A stretch of 64,000 bases of DNA from Siphonodentalium dalli (Eukaryota; Mollusca; Scaphopoda; Gadilida; Siphonodentaliidae): the NCBI GenBank assembly GCA_032622095.1, contig CP136061.1, forward strand, positions 238,254,609 to 238,318,608, given 5' to 3'. Every line of letters begins with the position of its first letter. The first letter of the stretch is position 1. Position numbers and translations under genes: made by a program. Below the pieces are notes generated by a model. That model did not search any database. It had not been told where the DNA came from and worked only from the letters and a program-made list of their open reading frames with translations. Below are positions 33,852 through 44,314 of the stretch, in pieces.

Positions 33852-33917
33852 CAAGCATTCTCTTGTATATGCGACTCTCACATGGGGAGCCTCGCATATA
33901 TAAGAGAATGCACTGGC
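33852..33917. mobile_element. Degenerate T1-type hairpin
   Basis: CATTCTCTTGTATATGCGA faces TCGCATATATAAGAGAATG, a decayed relative of the hairpins in family T1. The TTAACCC termini are not seen here. Confidence 0.6.
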
Positions 33918-34129
33918 TCACAAGGTATATTTGCTGAAATAGTTGGGGTCCCATGCCATTTTATCTGGAATAGCATTCCATATATATATGGAATTCATGA
34001 ATATTCAAAAGCTCCATATATGGTATGCTACTCCAGAACTTTGACCTGTAGCACCAAAACACGGAGAAGCGGGGCTGCATGGATCCAACATGACCACGAC
34101 TGTGACAAGGCGTATTTGAAGTTGGTCTT

Positions 34130-34205
34130 AATTTGTGTTGCATGGTGCGTTAATAAATTCGGTTGGTGTGAATATCAAGCTTTCGTTTGACATTAAAACG
34201 AGCCT
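34130..34205 (-). pseudogene. Duplicate of the open-frame start at 35,252
   Basis: On the minus strand it encodes MSNESLIFTPTEFIN and then stops soon after. The same start with one substitution (A for T) is found at 35,252-35,177. Synonymous and conservative differences between the copies suggest both descend from a coding sequence. Confidence 0.4.
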
Positions 34206-34505
34206 TCTGTGCTGTTCTGTGTGGGATATTCTTTGATAAATCACCGGGTCCATGCTAATTCCAAATCTTGTTCAGCGGTTTGTCACTTTGTCCCACTACA
34301 CTTTGTCCCACTACACTTTGTCCAATGCATACAGCGTGAAACATGAATACGTTTTTTTCTGTTAGGAGTTTGGGGAACGGACCCGGGAGAATTTGGAAGG
34401 GCAAAGCCCCCCCCCCCACTACAACCCACTATGGAGATCTTGGATGAGGGAATGGGAATGGGATACATCGCACATGACGGGATGAACGTGAAATGAAAGT
34501 TTTTT

Positions 34506-34748
34506 TTACTTTACTTTCTTTTTCTTTCTGTTTTCTGTTGATGTTGCTATTGGGAGTGATGACGTAGCCCTAACTGCTTTGGGTTTGGCTATTTCTTCTT
34601 TAGATTTGGCAATGTCCTCCTGTGCACATCTGAGTATGTCTTCAATCTCGGCCGCCGAGTAGGAGCCGGTGCTGCTGTTGTTGTTGGTGCTTCTGGTCGT
34701 GAATACGATACGGTACGAAACTATATATATACTGTCCGTCCTCGTCAT
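34506..34748 (-). CDS. Open frame with Lys-rich C-terminus, possibly the 3' part of a gene split by a TTAA element
   Basis: About 80 codons ending in a very basic tail (RKKKKVK then stop). It contains a Ser/Asn-rich stretch, then YSAAEIEDI and an acidic/basic helical segment (EDIAKSKEEIAKPK) that could form a coiled coil. Just upstream on this strand lies the T1 element at 34,777-35,176, and beyond it a frame start at 35,252. A single ancestral gene interrupted by the element is plausible. A YSAAE word also appears in the plus-strand frame at 36,069-36,410. Function unknown; a nucleic-acid-binding role is only suggested by the tail. Confidence 0.4.
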   Translation of the reverse strand: MTRTDSIYIVSYRIVFTTRSTNNNSSTGSYSAAEIEDILRCAQEDIAKSKEEIAKPKAVRATSSLPIATSTENRKKKKVK

Positions 34749-34776
34749 TTTTTAGGGCAAGCCAGTTATTGGCCCA

Positions 34777-35176
34777 TTAACCCTTTACCCAACAGAAGGG
34801 CCCTGTGCCAATGCATTCTCTTATATATGCGAGTCGACCATAGGTCGCCTCGCATATATAAGAGAATGCATTGGCTTAACACATTAAAAATTATAAAATT
34901 GTTAAAGAATGTAAGAAAAAATGGTAAAAAGTGTTAAAAAAAGATTTTTTTTAGGCCAATGCATTCTCTTATATATGCGAGGCGACCTATGGTCGACTCG
35001 CATATATAAGAGAATGCATTGGCACAGGGCATAACTGTAACTATCACAATGTGGTCAAGGAGCCGGTTCCAATGATATCCATATTTGTATGGTTCTATTG
35101 AGACAGACCGAAGATATTTTAGGCTGTTGAAGCTTTATTTGGCCGGTTTTGGCCGGTTTGTTGGGTAAAGGGTTAA
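34777..35176. mobile_element. TTAA-flanked foldback element, family T1 (copy B)
   Basis: Same termini (TTAACCCTTTACCCAACA and inverse) and same two mirror-image hairpins (34,807-34,875 and 34,955-35,023) as 1,606-2,038. The hairpins are almost identical between the copies 33 kb apart, so the family moved recently. It sits inside what appears to be an open frame on the minus strand. Confidence 0.85.
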
Positions 35177-35252
35177 CACATCCTTCGGCTTCCATGAAGC
35201 TAGTGGGGTTAATGAATTCAGTTGGGGCGAATATCAAACTTTCGTTTGACAC
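35177..35252 (-). pseudogene. 5' fragment of an open frame cut by a T1 element
   Basis: Reads GTG-SNESLIFAPTEFIN and on for about 25 codons before meeting the TTAA element; the copy at 34.2 kb has ATG at the same place. It begins only 24 bp after the stop of the frame at 35,277-35,522 on the same strand. Such tight spacing is unusual for a host gene and common in viruses and large DNA transposons. I describe the break only; the downstream partner is inferred. Confidence 0.35.
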
Positions 35253-35276
35253 CGAAACGAGCCCTCCACGTCTGCC

Positions 35277-35522
35277 TCAATTCTGGTAGACTTCCACAGC
35301 CATATATATAGGTTGTCTGGGAACTGTGAAATATTGAATGTTGATCGGATTAACCGGGTTGTCGTTGGCGTCGATGAGATATATAGCCAGGGGCTTATGG
35401 TGTGGATCATTAAGGGTGACATGAGCCTTATTACGCCCTCCGGGTGTATACTGCCTGACTGTTCTGTTATGATGATATGAGCTATTGGGATATCTCGCAC
35501 AACAACACATTTCAGCTTTCAC
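35277..35522 (-). CDS. Open frame, about 80 codons, unknown; possible terminal exon or compact viral-type gene
   Basis: Protein-like sequence with a Cys cluster at the start, then a region with IDANDNPV and a C-terminal YMAVEVYQN before the stop. An in-frame stop lies just upstream, and CTAG at about 35,529 could be an acceptor, so it may be a last exon. Another frame over the same bases is open for 88 codons (35,500-35,234). Comparison with the fragment at 29.2 kb favours that other frame at the start, so a frameshift is possible. No family recognised. Confidence 0.4.
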   Translation of the reverse strand: MKAEMCCCARYPNSSYHHNRTVRQYTPGGRNKAHVTLNDPHHKPLAIYLIDANDNPVNPINIQYFTVPRQPIYMAVEVYQN

Positions 35523-35564
35523 ACGATGCTAGTTATTTTAGGAGATTGTAGTAGAACGAGAGTA

Positions 35565-35711
35565 ATGTCCTATTCCCGTAATTTAATTTCGGTAAATATA
35601 CAACAAACTGATGTATTACGCCAAATATTACGAGAAATAAAAAAAGCGGAACGATCGCAAACAGGTAACGGAAACAACTTTGATAAGAAAGGATTAATCA
35701 ACAATGTCTGA
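35565..35711 (+). CDS. Small open frame, divergent from 35,277-35,522, unknown
   Basis: ATG at 35,565 (an in-frame ATG is also at 35,526) to a TGA at 35,709-35,711. The peptide is mixed polar with a helical stretch (TDVLRQILREIKKAE). Its stop overlaps the ATG of the next frame within ATGTCTGATG. Overlapping start and stop codons are typical of compact genomes, not of animal genes. Confidence 0.35.
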   Translation: MSYSRNLISVNIQQTDVLRQILREIKKAERSQTGNGNNFDKKGLINNV

Positions 35712-35796
35712 TGTTGCATGGTCTATACCAGATACATATTACTCAGACGCCTTCAATTTACTGAAACTTAAATGTGCATGCAGGACCCTCTGTTGA
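35704..35796 (+). CDS. Small open frame overlapping the previous one, unknown
   Basis: Starts MSDVAWSIPDTYYSDAF and runs 30 codons to TGA. Near 35,780 TGCATGCAG could be a splice acceptor, or a frameshift may separate it from the GC-rich frames that follow. Not recognised. Confidence 0.3.
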   Translation: MSDVAWSIPDTYYSDAFNLLKLKCACRTLC

Positions 35797-35814
35797 ATGT
35801 AACCCGGTTGTTGC

Positions 35815-36410
35815 ATGGAGACCACCAGCAACATGGGGATCGAGGAGAGAGGAGGCGGAGAAAGAAGAAGACCCCCCCCCCTTCAGAAGAAGAAGGGACG
35901 CGGACAGGAGGGCCGACGACATCACCACCAGACGCATGCAGGGACGCCGTTGACATCACGGATGTTCCTGCCGTCGTCATCGAGGCCAGCGGAGACAGGG
36001 ACGCCGATGTTACCACCCGGACGTCCCTGTCGCCGACTTCGAAGTGAGGCTGGACTCACCATCAGAACATGCAGCATCACTCCCGTAGGAGACCTGATTA
36101 CATCCCGAAGACGCCGCAGATTACATCGGCCCGGAGTCCTCGGCCAGCTCCATCAACACTAACAACTCCATGCACCAGCAGCAGAGGATCCACATATTCT
36201 GCTGCTGAGGCCCATGGCATCAACTCGGCGCTGGAGTTTATACCTAACTCCGAAGGGCTAAGAGCAAGATTTGAAGCACAACTGATTCCAGCAGACTCCA
36301 GCATTCCACCGACAACAGCATCCAAATTAAGAACAAGAAAAAGACAAAGTAATGACAAAAACAAATTATATCATTTTCACCTTCATCTCACAATGTTATG
36401 TGCTATGTAA
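35815..36410 (+). CDS. GC-rich coding-like block, probably one frame broken by shifts; basic, Ser/Pro-rich
   Basis: GC content rises sharply over 35.8-36.35 kb. Frames open here include 35,772-36,047 (acidic, Thr- and Asp-rich) and 36,069-36,410, which contains STYSAAEAHGINSALEF and a basic KLRTRKRQ segment. Frame changes near 36,050 suggest a damaged gene or a short intron. A poly-C run at 35,873-35,882 may be one source of shift. The word YSAAE is shared with the minus-strand frame at 34.5-34.7 kb. No named family. Confidence 0.35.
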
Positions 36411-36639
36411 CATCATATCCATGACCCCACCCAAAATTTCAAAGTGGGTTGTAGGGGAGGGGTTCCGCCCTTCCAAATCATTCCGGGTCACTCCCAAATC
36501 CCCAATAAAGAAAGCGTTACCATTTCTGACTGGTTTTCTTGTCATTTCTGTGTGGATGTATATGTACTGTACTTAAGGGAACGAAGGTTATACTTCAATT
36601 CCTTATTCGAAAATTTTATATTTCGCTCAAATAAATTTA

Positions 36640-36800
36640 ATGGTGTTGCGGGGTGGCCCCAAGACGCTCTATCCACACCGATCCAAACTGCATGGCTACC
36701 ATGCATCCAGATGCATGTGTTAAAATAGGGGACACATGTCATTAGTTCCCCCTTGATCGATTTAGGTCAAATAAAGGGTGCTGCTTGTAACGTAATGTAA
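36640..36800 (+). repeat. Family E fragment
   Basis: CACACCGATCCAAACTGCATGG, here broken as CACCGATCCAAACTG then GCATGGC, is followed by CTTGATCGATTTAGGTCAAA and TAAAGGGTG, matching the 13.3-13.6 kb repeat. Confidence 0.6.
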
Positions 36801-36849
36801 GGGTGTTACAGGGTAACGTATCATATAAATTTCGATGCGTTTGATAAAG

Positions 36850-37465
36850 TGGCGTGCTCATTTTAAATTTTGATTTTTTTTTAAATATATATTTGTATTC
36901 GTTTTTAACGACATGACAATGTGGGTCACATCAGCCATTTATTCACACATATGCACCTGCTCTATGTATGATCATTCTAATTGTTGTTACCTCACTTTAC
37001 GTTCCGGAACTCCAAGTCACTTCCACGTTTAGGTATATTACAACCGGATGCGAAATATTTGTTTCATAAATCCCAAAAGCAAGACTTTAATTTGAACGAT
37101 TTTAATCCTAAATTGGTATATATGTGTACATTAACATATCGGGCCTACATCTTTGTTTCATTGTAAAATGTTAAAAACAAGATATTTATTGTTGCCCCTC
37201 TATAAAAAAAAACATCGAAACTTTATTAAATAAATGGATGGACAAGGGTTACCATGGGTTGCACATCAAATATGGCCTGGTCTAGTTGTTTTTCTGGAAA
37301 AAGGTGAACCACTTACATATGTTTAGGTTATCACTATAACGATCTTAATGATCAAGGGCTGTGTATCGAAGATGGGGCTCGTCGAGTTTATATGATTTTG
37401 TATTGCCTAAAAGAGTAACTGTCAGAAAGGAATTAAAAACTATTAACATTTGTACGGGCGGCCAT
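36850..37465. other. No feature recognised
   Basis: AT-rich with only short open frames and no repeat partner noticed. Confidence 0.45.
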
Positions 37466-37469
37466 TTGG

Positions 37470-37770
37470 TCTAAAATACGTCAAATTAAAATCAATAGGT
37501 ATTCAATAATAATCAATAAGTTAATAAAAGTCGTTTCAAAATCAAAATACTTCCAGTAAAAATTAATAGATATAAAATAAAAATCAGTAATTCAATTCCA
37601 AAATTAATAGAAGTAGTTTCATAATAAAAATACGTCAAATAAAAATTGATATATGGCAACTAACAAGCAATAAGTAAATTCTAAGTTAATAGAAGTCGTT
37701 TCAAAATCAAAATACGTGAAGTGAAAATTAATATATGTCTAATAGCAATCAATAAGTCAATTCCAAATAT
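37470..37770 (+). repeat. 83-bp tandem repeat, about 3.5 units
   Basis: GTTTCAAAATCAAAATAC at 37,533, GTTTCATAATAAAAATAC at 37,616 and GTTTCAAAATCAAAATAC at 37,698. Each is followed by AAA(A/T)ATTA/GATATAT and CAATAAGT-like words. Confidence 0.75.
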
Positions 37771-37779
37771 GGTGTGCGA

Positions 37780-38585
37780 ATTTATAGACTACACATCCCA
37801 TATAAAACGGGCGTACCCTTGTAAATTCCAAGTAAAGGCATGATGTACCCCACTTTACTCTCGTAAAATGCTGGTGAAACAGGACATACGTGTAAATCAG
37901 ACGCTCTTTAAATGTTTGTATTATTTTTTTATTTTCTGAATATATCAGTTATTTAGTCAATATATATTTCTTCGAGAAAGAAAAAAAGCTCTTTAAAATG
38001 ATGCTTTTGCTTCAAACGTCGTCAGTTACTTGAAAATGTGGCAATACAACCATGGTGCTTTTTATATGGGTTGGTTCCTGTCAAAAATAGATTTTGAGAA
38101 TAACTGAGTTCTATATTCCCTAGTATTAATGTTATGTGGCAGCTAATAACACATCTTTTGATTTCGATTGAGTTAAGGTAATGCCATACAGTAATATACA
38201 AGTGATATACATGTAAGAAGAATGATAGTATGAATCTTAATCTGATAAAAGTATTGTATGTTCAGCAGTTCATACTTACACTACCGATCCTACGAAACGT
38301 ATTTTAACCAGAGAAATAATTTAGTTGGGTTGGGTTTTTGTATAGTGGTCCCCTTAGATCGCTGTTTTCTCGACTATTAGTGGCTCTTATGACAGTTGGC
38401 CAATACGGAAACGTTCATGAATTATTTTAGCTCACATGGGGCTCATCAGAAACCATACCCAGGCATTTTGTGTAGCGTTTTTCTCAGACATAGAAACTAA
38501 GGGAGGGGCGAAGAAGCGTGCATATGTTGGCACTAATATCACCCTACAGGACTGTGGACCGTTTATTGTAATTAATATGATAATT
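37780..38585. other. No feature recognised
   Basis: Short frames only; nothing matched elsewhere in the window. Confidence 0.4.
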
Positions 38586-38589
38586 ACCT

Positions 38590-38925
38590 GCCCATGTAGA
38601 TATTAGTGACTGTTTGCGTCTCGGTCGCTCGAAAAACTGGCGATTTGACCGCCACAGCAGTGCAGAACCCGTCACTCCAGCACAGCGGACATACACCCGC
38701 CACAGCGCAGACACGATTGGTCTGTGTGAATATACATTTGTCGCCCGCAGTTGAGGGAGACAATGAGATTTGTCACCTGCTCGAGAGCGGAATTTCTCCC
38801 GAGGAACATGTAGCTCCAAGGGAGACAATCCGTTCTCAAGCGGGTGACAAATCGCAATCTAAGTTCCAATCTGTCCTAAGTGCACTTTTTGTGATTTTGA
38901 GTAAATCGATTTTTAAAGTTTGAAC
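38590..38925. repeat. GC-rich block with an imperfect hairpin at 38,767-38,853
   Basis: GATTTGTCACCTGCTCGAGA faces TCTCAAGCGGGTGACAAATC around GAGGAACATGTAGCTCC. Plus- and minus-strand frames of about 100 codons cross it, as expected for a palindrome. GGAGACAATGAG and GGAGACAATCCG words recur. Likely a small repeat; the element class is unknown. Confidence 0.5.
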
Positions 38926-39012
38926 TGTTGCTATGATCACACTGCTTGGTCCATAGTGGGTATTCTGATATAATTGGATAGATAAATGTCTTATATATAG
39001 CTAGCATATAAA

Positions 39013-39461
39013 TTAAAGGCCCACTTAATTTTCGAATGCCCAGATAACATTATACACAACATATTCCATATTATATACCTTTTGGAAGAGGAACCAAAAA
39101 TATATATATTCCACCAGAATATGGAACCGCTGTAGCCTAGGAGTGTCCTCTAAGTGATAGAGATTCTTAGATTAATTCCAAGACCCCTCCCCCCCTTGTC
39201 AACCCACAATGCATCATAATTCAAACTAAGAGATAGAGTTATTCCCCTTCCGTTGAGAATAATAGAGTTTACAGTACAGTCTGTATCAAAATTAAACACA
39301 ATAGATCCCGTTATCTTGACAAAAACAACAATTCCCCAGTTTATTAAACCGGATAAGTTGACAATACAATGTTTTGCGGCTTCCTCTTTCAAATGGTATA
39401 TAATATGGAATATGTTGTATATAAGGTGATCTGGTGATTCGAAAATTAAGTGGGCCTTTAA
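39013..39461. mobile_element. TTAA foldback element, family T3, complete copy
   Basis: Begins TTAAAGGCCCACTTAATTTT and ends AAAATTAAGTGGGCCTTTAA. Subterminal parts also pair (ATTCCATATTATATACC with GGTATATAATATGGAAT). 449 bp with no transposase. Other pieces are at 7,554 and 8,187. Confidence 0.85.
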
Positions 39462-39718
39462 CACGAATTCACAAATAACTATATTTGCATCCAATTTGTT
39501 AAGAAAAGCAATGGGGTACGATATTTTGCACTTAGAACATGTCGATTTTTTGTCGACTATCTCAGATCCATTTTGTTCTATTTCAACATTGGCAACTTTC
39601 TGAACCAGTGTGCGTTATGCGACTTCTTGCCACAATGGCACAATATGGATCTAAGGTATATATGACAAAAAACCGACACCATTTCGTATTTAAACAATAT
39701 ATAGACAGGACATGAAAC

Positions 39719-39980
39719 AAAAATCAAGTGGTTATTATTGCTAATAGTAACCACTTGATTTTCAAGTTGTCCATCTTACAACCACAATTTGTCCGTAATT
39801 TGTCCGTTTGAGCACGTCGAAGTGGACCACATCTCCAAAAAGTAACACATTTCAAAAATCGATACCTGATCACTCTGAGCTTTGAAGGGTGGGTTCTTCC
39901 ACTCGAATAAAATATTTTCTTACCCCCGAAACCAAAGAAATAGTAATTTAGGGGTGCTTAATCGGATTGAATACCTTTAA
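39719..39980 (+). mobile_element. TTAA foldback family T2, half copy with central hairpin
   Basis: Starts with the central hairpin (AATCAAGTGGTTATTATTGC then TAATAGTAACCACTTGATT) and contains only the right arm, ending GAATACCTTTAA. The left arm is missing. Confidence 0.75.
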
Positions 39981-40099
39981 GAAAACGGATCCGTTGATGC
40001 GATCGAAGATGGTCAGAGTCCTGTTACTTCGGCTTTGTGTATATGTGCCCATCATATGCTGTATGCAACAAGTGTGTGTGCCGCATCGGGTGACAGCCC

Positions 40100-40470
40100 A
40101 CCTCTTGTTTGATACCAATTTGTAGGCTCCAGAATATAAAGTGATATGTGTACTGTATTGACATGTTACAGTTGGGTGAACATGAAGTGCGTTTTATTAT
40201 TCACTAGGCTACCCTAGATCTACAAGTTTCACAATATGCAGCGACGGACATTGAATTAACAATAGCATATCCAAGAACGACCGTAGCGATTTGTGGATCA
40301 CTGAGTTTGTTTTAAAAGATGTTTTTATTCAGACAATACACGGGACAATACATCATCTATTATATATTTTCAAATTTCAAAATACCAAAAAAAAGCATGG
40401 CGATCGCCATGTAAACCTAAATATATGTACATGTATCTTACATGCATTATTTGTCTGTTTTTGTGTTTTT
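40100..40470. other. No feature recognised
   Basis: Only short open frames. ATGGCGATCGCCAT near 40,397 is a short perfect palindrome. Confidence 0.4.
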
Positions 40471-40481
40471 AATGTTTATGT

Positions 40482-40902
40482 TTAAAGGTACTCAATCCGA
40501 TCAGACGCTCCTAAATTACTATTTCCTTGGCTTCGGGGGTAAAACATATTTGATTCGAGTCGAGGAACCTACCATCAAAGCTCAGAGTGATCAGACGTCG
40601 ATTTTTGAAGTTTGTTATTTCAATTGTTTGTGGGCCAGAAACACGTGTTCAAACGGACGGTCTTGCAGATAAAGATGGATAACTCTAAAATCAAATGTTT
40701 ATTATTACCACTTGGTTTTAGAGTTATCCATCTTTATCTGCAAGACCGTCCGTTTGACCTCGTGTTTCTGACCCACAAACAATTGAAATAACAAACTTCA
40801 AAAATCGATATCTGATCACTCTGAGCTTTGATGGGTAGGTTCCTCGACCGAAGCCAAATAAATAGTAATTTATGAGCGACTGATCGGATTGAGTACCTTT
40901 AA
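40482..40902. mobile_element. TTAA foldback family T2, complete copy
   Basis: TTAAAGGTACTCAATCCGAT at the left and ATCGGATTGAGTACCTTTAA at the right. The arms of about 195 bp pair through the centre (ATGTTTATTATTACCACTTG). The centre is shorter than in the 14.3-kb copy. Confidence 0.85.
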
Positions 40903-41044
40903 TGTGGATCATTAAGTTGATTAACCAAGTTAGCTAAATTGTCCGAATCATGGGTCATCATATCTCAATCTCAATATAGGGTGGACATATTCAGTACAAG
41001 GACAGCTTTAAACAATGATCCGTTGATGTGATCGAAGATGGTAG

Positions 41045-42382
41045 TACGGTGGCTGGATGAGGACATGGGAAATTTTATTTTTATCTCGTTTAAACGAGAT
41101 AACTATCTCATTTAAATGAGATAGCGGGTGGGAAATTTTATTTTTATCTCGCTTAAACGAGATAACTATCTCGTTTAAACGAGATAGCAGGTGGGAAATT
41201 TTATTTTTATCTCGTTTAAACGAGATAACTTATCTCGTTTAAACGAGATAGCAGGTGGGAAATTTTATTTTTATCTCGTTTAAACGAGCTAACTTATCTC
41301 GTTTAAACGAGATAGCAGGTGAGAAATTTTATTTTTATCTCGTTTAAACGAGATAACTTATCTCGTTTTAACGAGATAGCAGATGGGAAATTTTATTTTT
41401 ATCTCGTTTAAACGAGATAACTTATCTCGTTTAAACGAGATAGTTATAATACAACAGTTACTAGTGGCCAGTCCAGACGGTTGCGCTCGTATATAGGTGG
41501 TACCCAAACACCACCCCATCCCATCACCCATAGTATATTGTGCGCCGCAGGCGCTCGTATATGGGTAGTTACCCACCCACCCACCACATCCCGTCACGCA
41601 TAGTATCTTATGCGCCGCAGGCGCTCGTATATAGGCAGTTACCCACCCTTCACCCATATATATTGTGCGCCGCAGGCACTCGTATAAAGGTATAGTTACC
41701 CACCCACCACCCCATCCCATCACCCATAGTGTCCAATGCGCCGCAGGCGCTCGTATATAGGTTGTACCCACCCACCAACCCATCAGGTCACCCATATAGT
41801 GATGGGATGGGGTGGTGGTGTGTAACTACCTATATACGATCGCCTGCGGCGCATAAGATACTATGGGTGGCGGGATGGGGTGGTGGGTGGGTAACTACCT
41901 ATATACGAGCGCCTGCGGCGCACAATATACTATGGGTGATGGGATGGGGTGGTGTTTGGGTACCACCTATATACGAGCGCCTGCATGCGGCGCATAAGAT
42001 ACTATGGGTGGTGGGATGGGGTGGTGCATGGGTGGGTACTACCTATATATGAGCGCCTGCGCGCATAAGATACTCTGGGTGGCGGGATGGGGTGGTGGTT
42101 GGGTACAAGTTGTTCCCTATCCATTCCCGGTGCAACCGTCTGGACTGGCCACTAGTAACTGTTGTATTATAACTATCTCGTTTAAACGAGATAAGTTATC
42201 TCGTTTAAACGAGATAAAAATAAAAATTTCCCACCTGCTATCTCGTTTAAACAAGATAAGTTATCTCGTTTAAACGAGATAAAAATAAAATTTCCCGTCT
42301 GCTATGTCGTTTAAACGAGATAGTTGTCTCGTTTAAACGAGATAAAAAATAAAATTTCCCATGTCCTCATCCAGCCACCGTA
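41045..42382. mobile_element. Foldback element F1 with palindromic tandem arms
   Basis: Outer ends are TACGGTGGCTGGATGAGGAC and the exact inverse ending GCCACCGTA, so TA may be the target duplication. The left arm (41,066-41,445) holds about six units of about 63 bp, each with two copies of the perfect palindrome ATCTCGTTTAAACGAGAT plus GGTGGGAAATTTTATTTTT. The right arm (42,172-42,360) has about three inverted units. The interior arms (41,446-41,790 and 41,800-42,172) are inverted tandems of about 60 bp with GCGCCGCAGGCGCTCGTATA and CACCCCATCCCATCACCC. The centre is near 41,793. No protein is encoded. The layout recalls Drosophila FB foldback transposons. Confidence 0.85.
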
Positions 42383-42399
42383 GTCCTGCGTTGAAGGGA

Positions 42400-42855
42400 C
42401 CCAATGCAAATCTAAATGTGAAAAACAAAATTCAAAGTCTGTGAAAACATCACCACCAAGAAGAACATGGAGAAATATATCAGATTTCTTCTTATAGTCA
42501 CTCCATTCTCATGGTATTTATTGACAACTCTCCAATAATGACATTTCGCGTGCTGAAGCTGTTATGTAAACAAAACTGTTACAGGGATATGTCAACAAAC
42601 ATCGCTAATCGTGTAGGAAGTTCATTTTTGTAAATTCTGAATATGATTTGCCCAATATTGTTCAATATTTACTGTCTAGTTCTGATTAAACTTTGGTATC
42701 TTAATGGACTAGTTGGACATTTATCGGCAATCCCACTGTAACAGTTTACGTAATGTTTACATAACAATGTTTTTACATGCGAAATTTCATTATTTGAGAT
42801 GATTTTTAATTAATATAATAACAAAGACAATCTATTTTTTCATGTATTTGTTGAT
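42400..42855. other. No feature recognised
   Basis: AT-rich. Only short frames, and no repeat partner noticed. Confidence 0.4.
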
Positions 42856-42859
42856 GATA

Positions 42860-43830
42860 TAGTCGGATTCCTTATGTCGAAAAAAATGGTCGCGCGTTTT
42901 CGGAATGTTAAAAGCGATATGAGAACAGTTTCTATACCACCAGTGTGTCTGTTTTCAGAATCTACCTGTTTCCACCTTGATATTTTAGTGGAAACAGGTT
43001 TGTGTGAGGCTTTTGTTTGTGTGCCCCTCTATATTTTTCCCGTCCACCTGGTAATACAAACATGCTATTACTCACAGCAAGTTCGGTAAGTGGTTTTCTT
43101 TGTTCTTGGAAATCGGAAAAACATGGGGAGATCTTGCCACAAATTACTTAATTACATATCTTAATGTGGAATTTTATCAAAAATCATCAGACGAATTGCA
43201 TTTATGACTGCATTTTCAATTTTCTTTCCCAAATATTAAGGTATTGTATGTTCTTAAAATAAGCTATATCACATATAGATGAACATGAACAATCTACAAG
43301 GACATCTTGATCATATTCCACACAAAAAACTTCCATACATCGATTTTTGGTAAAAATATCGCAGAAAAGCTAACCCTACCCCCACCCTCGATGATTTCAC
43401 AAGTCAGATTCCTTTGGTCGAAAACAACGGTCGCGCCATTTCGGATTGTCTAAGACGACATGCGAACGGTTTATTTATCAACAGCGTGTCTACTTTCAGA
43501 GTTTACATGTGTCCAGTTGAAATTTTATTGAAAAAAAGAAGAGTTTTTGGACTGTTTTAAGAATTTAAAGAGCGTTTGCTTATTGTACAAATATTAATCC
43601 TCATAACTAACCTTCTGGTGGACTGTGCGAGTTGAAATTAACAAACGTATCAAATATGGTGGTCTACTTTCAGAGTCTACTTGTTTCCAGTCTGATATTT
43701 TAGTGAAAACAAATTGTTTGGACGGTTTAAAAAAATTTAAAGAGCGTTTCCTGATTATACAAATATTAACTAACACGATTAGCCTTTTCATGTATTGTGC
43801 AAGTTGAAATTGTGCTCATATGTCAAGTAT
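42860..43830 (+). repeat. Degenerate repeat, three related units
   Basis: GTGTCT(G/A)(T/C)TTTCAGA(A/G)T, a TTTCCA or GTCCAG word and GATATTTTAGTG..AAA recur at about 42,945, 43,485 and 43,668. The first two are preceded by GGTCGCGC..TTTTCGGA(A/T)TGT. AAGAATTTAAAGAGCGTTT and AAAATTTAAAGAGCGTTTCC follow in the last two. An inverted fragment (CATAAGGAATCCGAC) is at 47,697. Confidence 0.6.
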
Positions 43831-43849
43831 GACTCTGAAATGTATTGTT

Positions 43850-44314
43850 GAGAATGGTGTCAGATAAGTCTCCGCTGGTACAGTACTATAGTTGCGAACA
43901 AAACTAACGTTTGACCCTATAAAGAGTTTGACAATTTACTCAAATGTTCACTTGGTGGAACTTAATGGCTATCATATATGCATGGCTATTACATGTAATC
44001 TATCGTAACTACATGTGATTTTACAAAATTAACATGCAATATAGTCAGGCCACCAGATACAGTAGTTGATAAAAGTGTGGTTCACACCAATCATATACAT
44101 CACAATCACGTGCTTCAGTGATAATGTCCACTATTATACACATGCAATGTTTATCAAGACTAAAGTTTCAGGATGTCGTTGTAAAATTGATTGATGGTGT
44201 TTTTTCATCAATTGACAAAATTAATGTTTATTGCCAGGACGAAGTACCGCATAATACGGAGTTGTGTGCTAACAAATCTGGGAGTCATATTTATGTAAGT
44301 GTCAGTCAAAACTT
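43850..44314. other. Unassigned; one plus frame of 66 codons
   Basis: The frame at 44,118-44,318 has balanced protein-like composition (KLIDGVFSSIDKINVYCQD). It has no recognised motif and ends where element F2 begins. It may be a relic exon; support is weak. Confidence 0.25.

Noticed and set aside
28640-36410. Calling the 28.6-36.4 kb block a herpesvirus, adintovirus or Polinton
   Set aside because: No polymerase, integrase, capsid or terminase motif is visible. The compact layout alone does not allow naming a virus or transposon class.
41358-42273. Gly/Trp-rich open frames in the 41-42 kb block
   Set aside because: They come from tandem GGGATGGGGTGG words in foldback element F1 and change with every unit.
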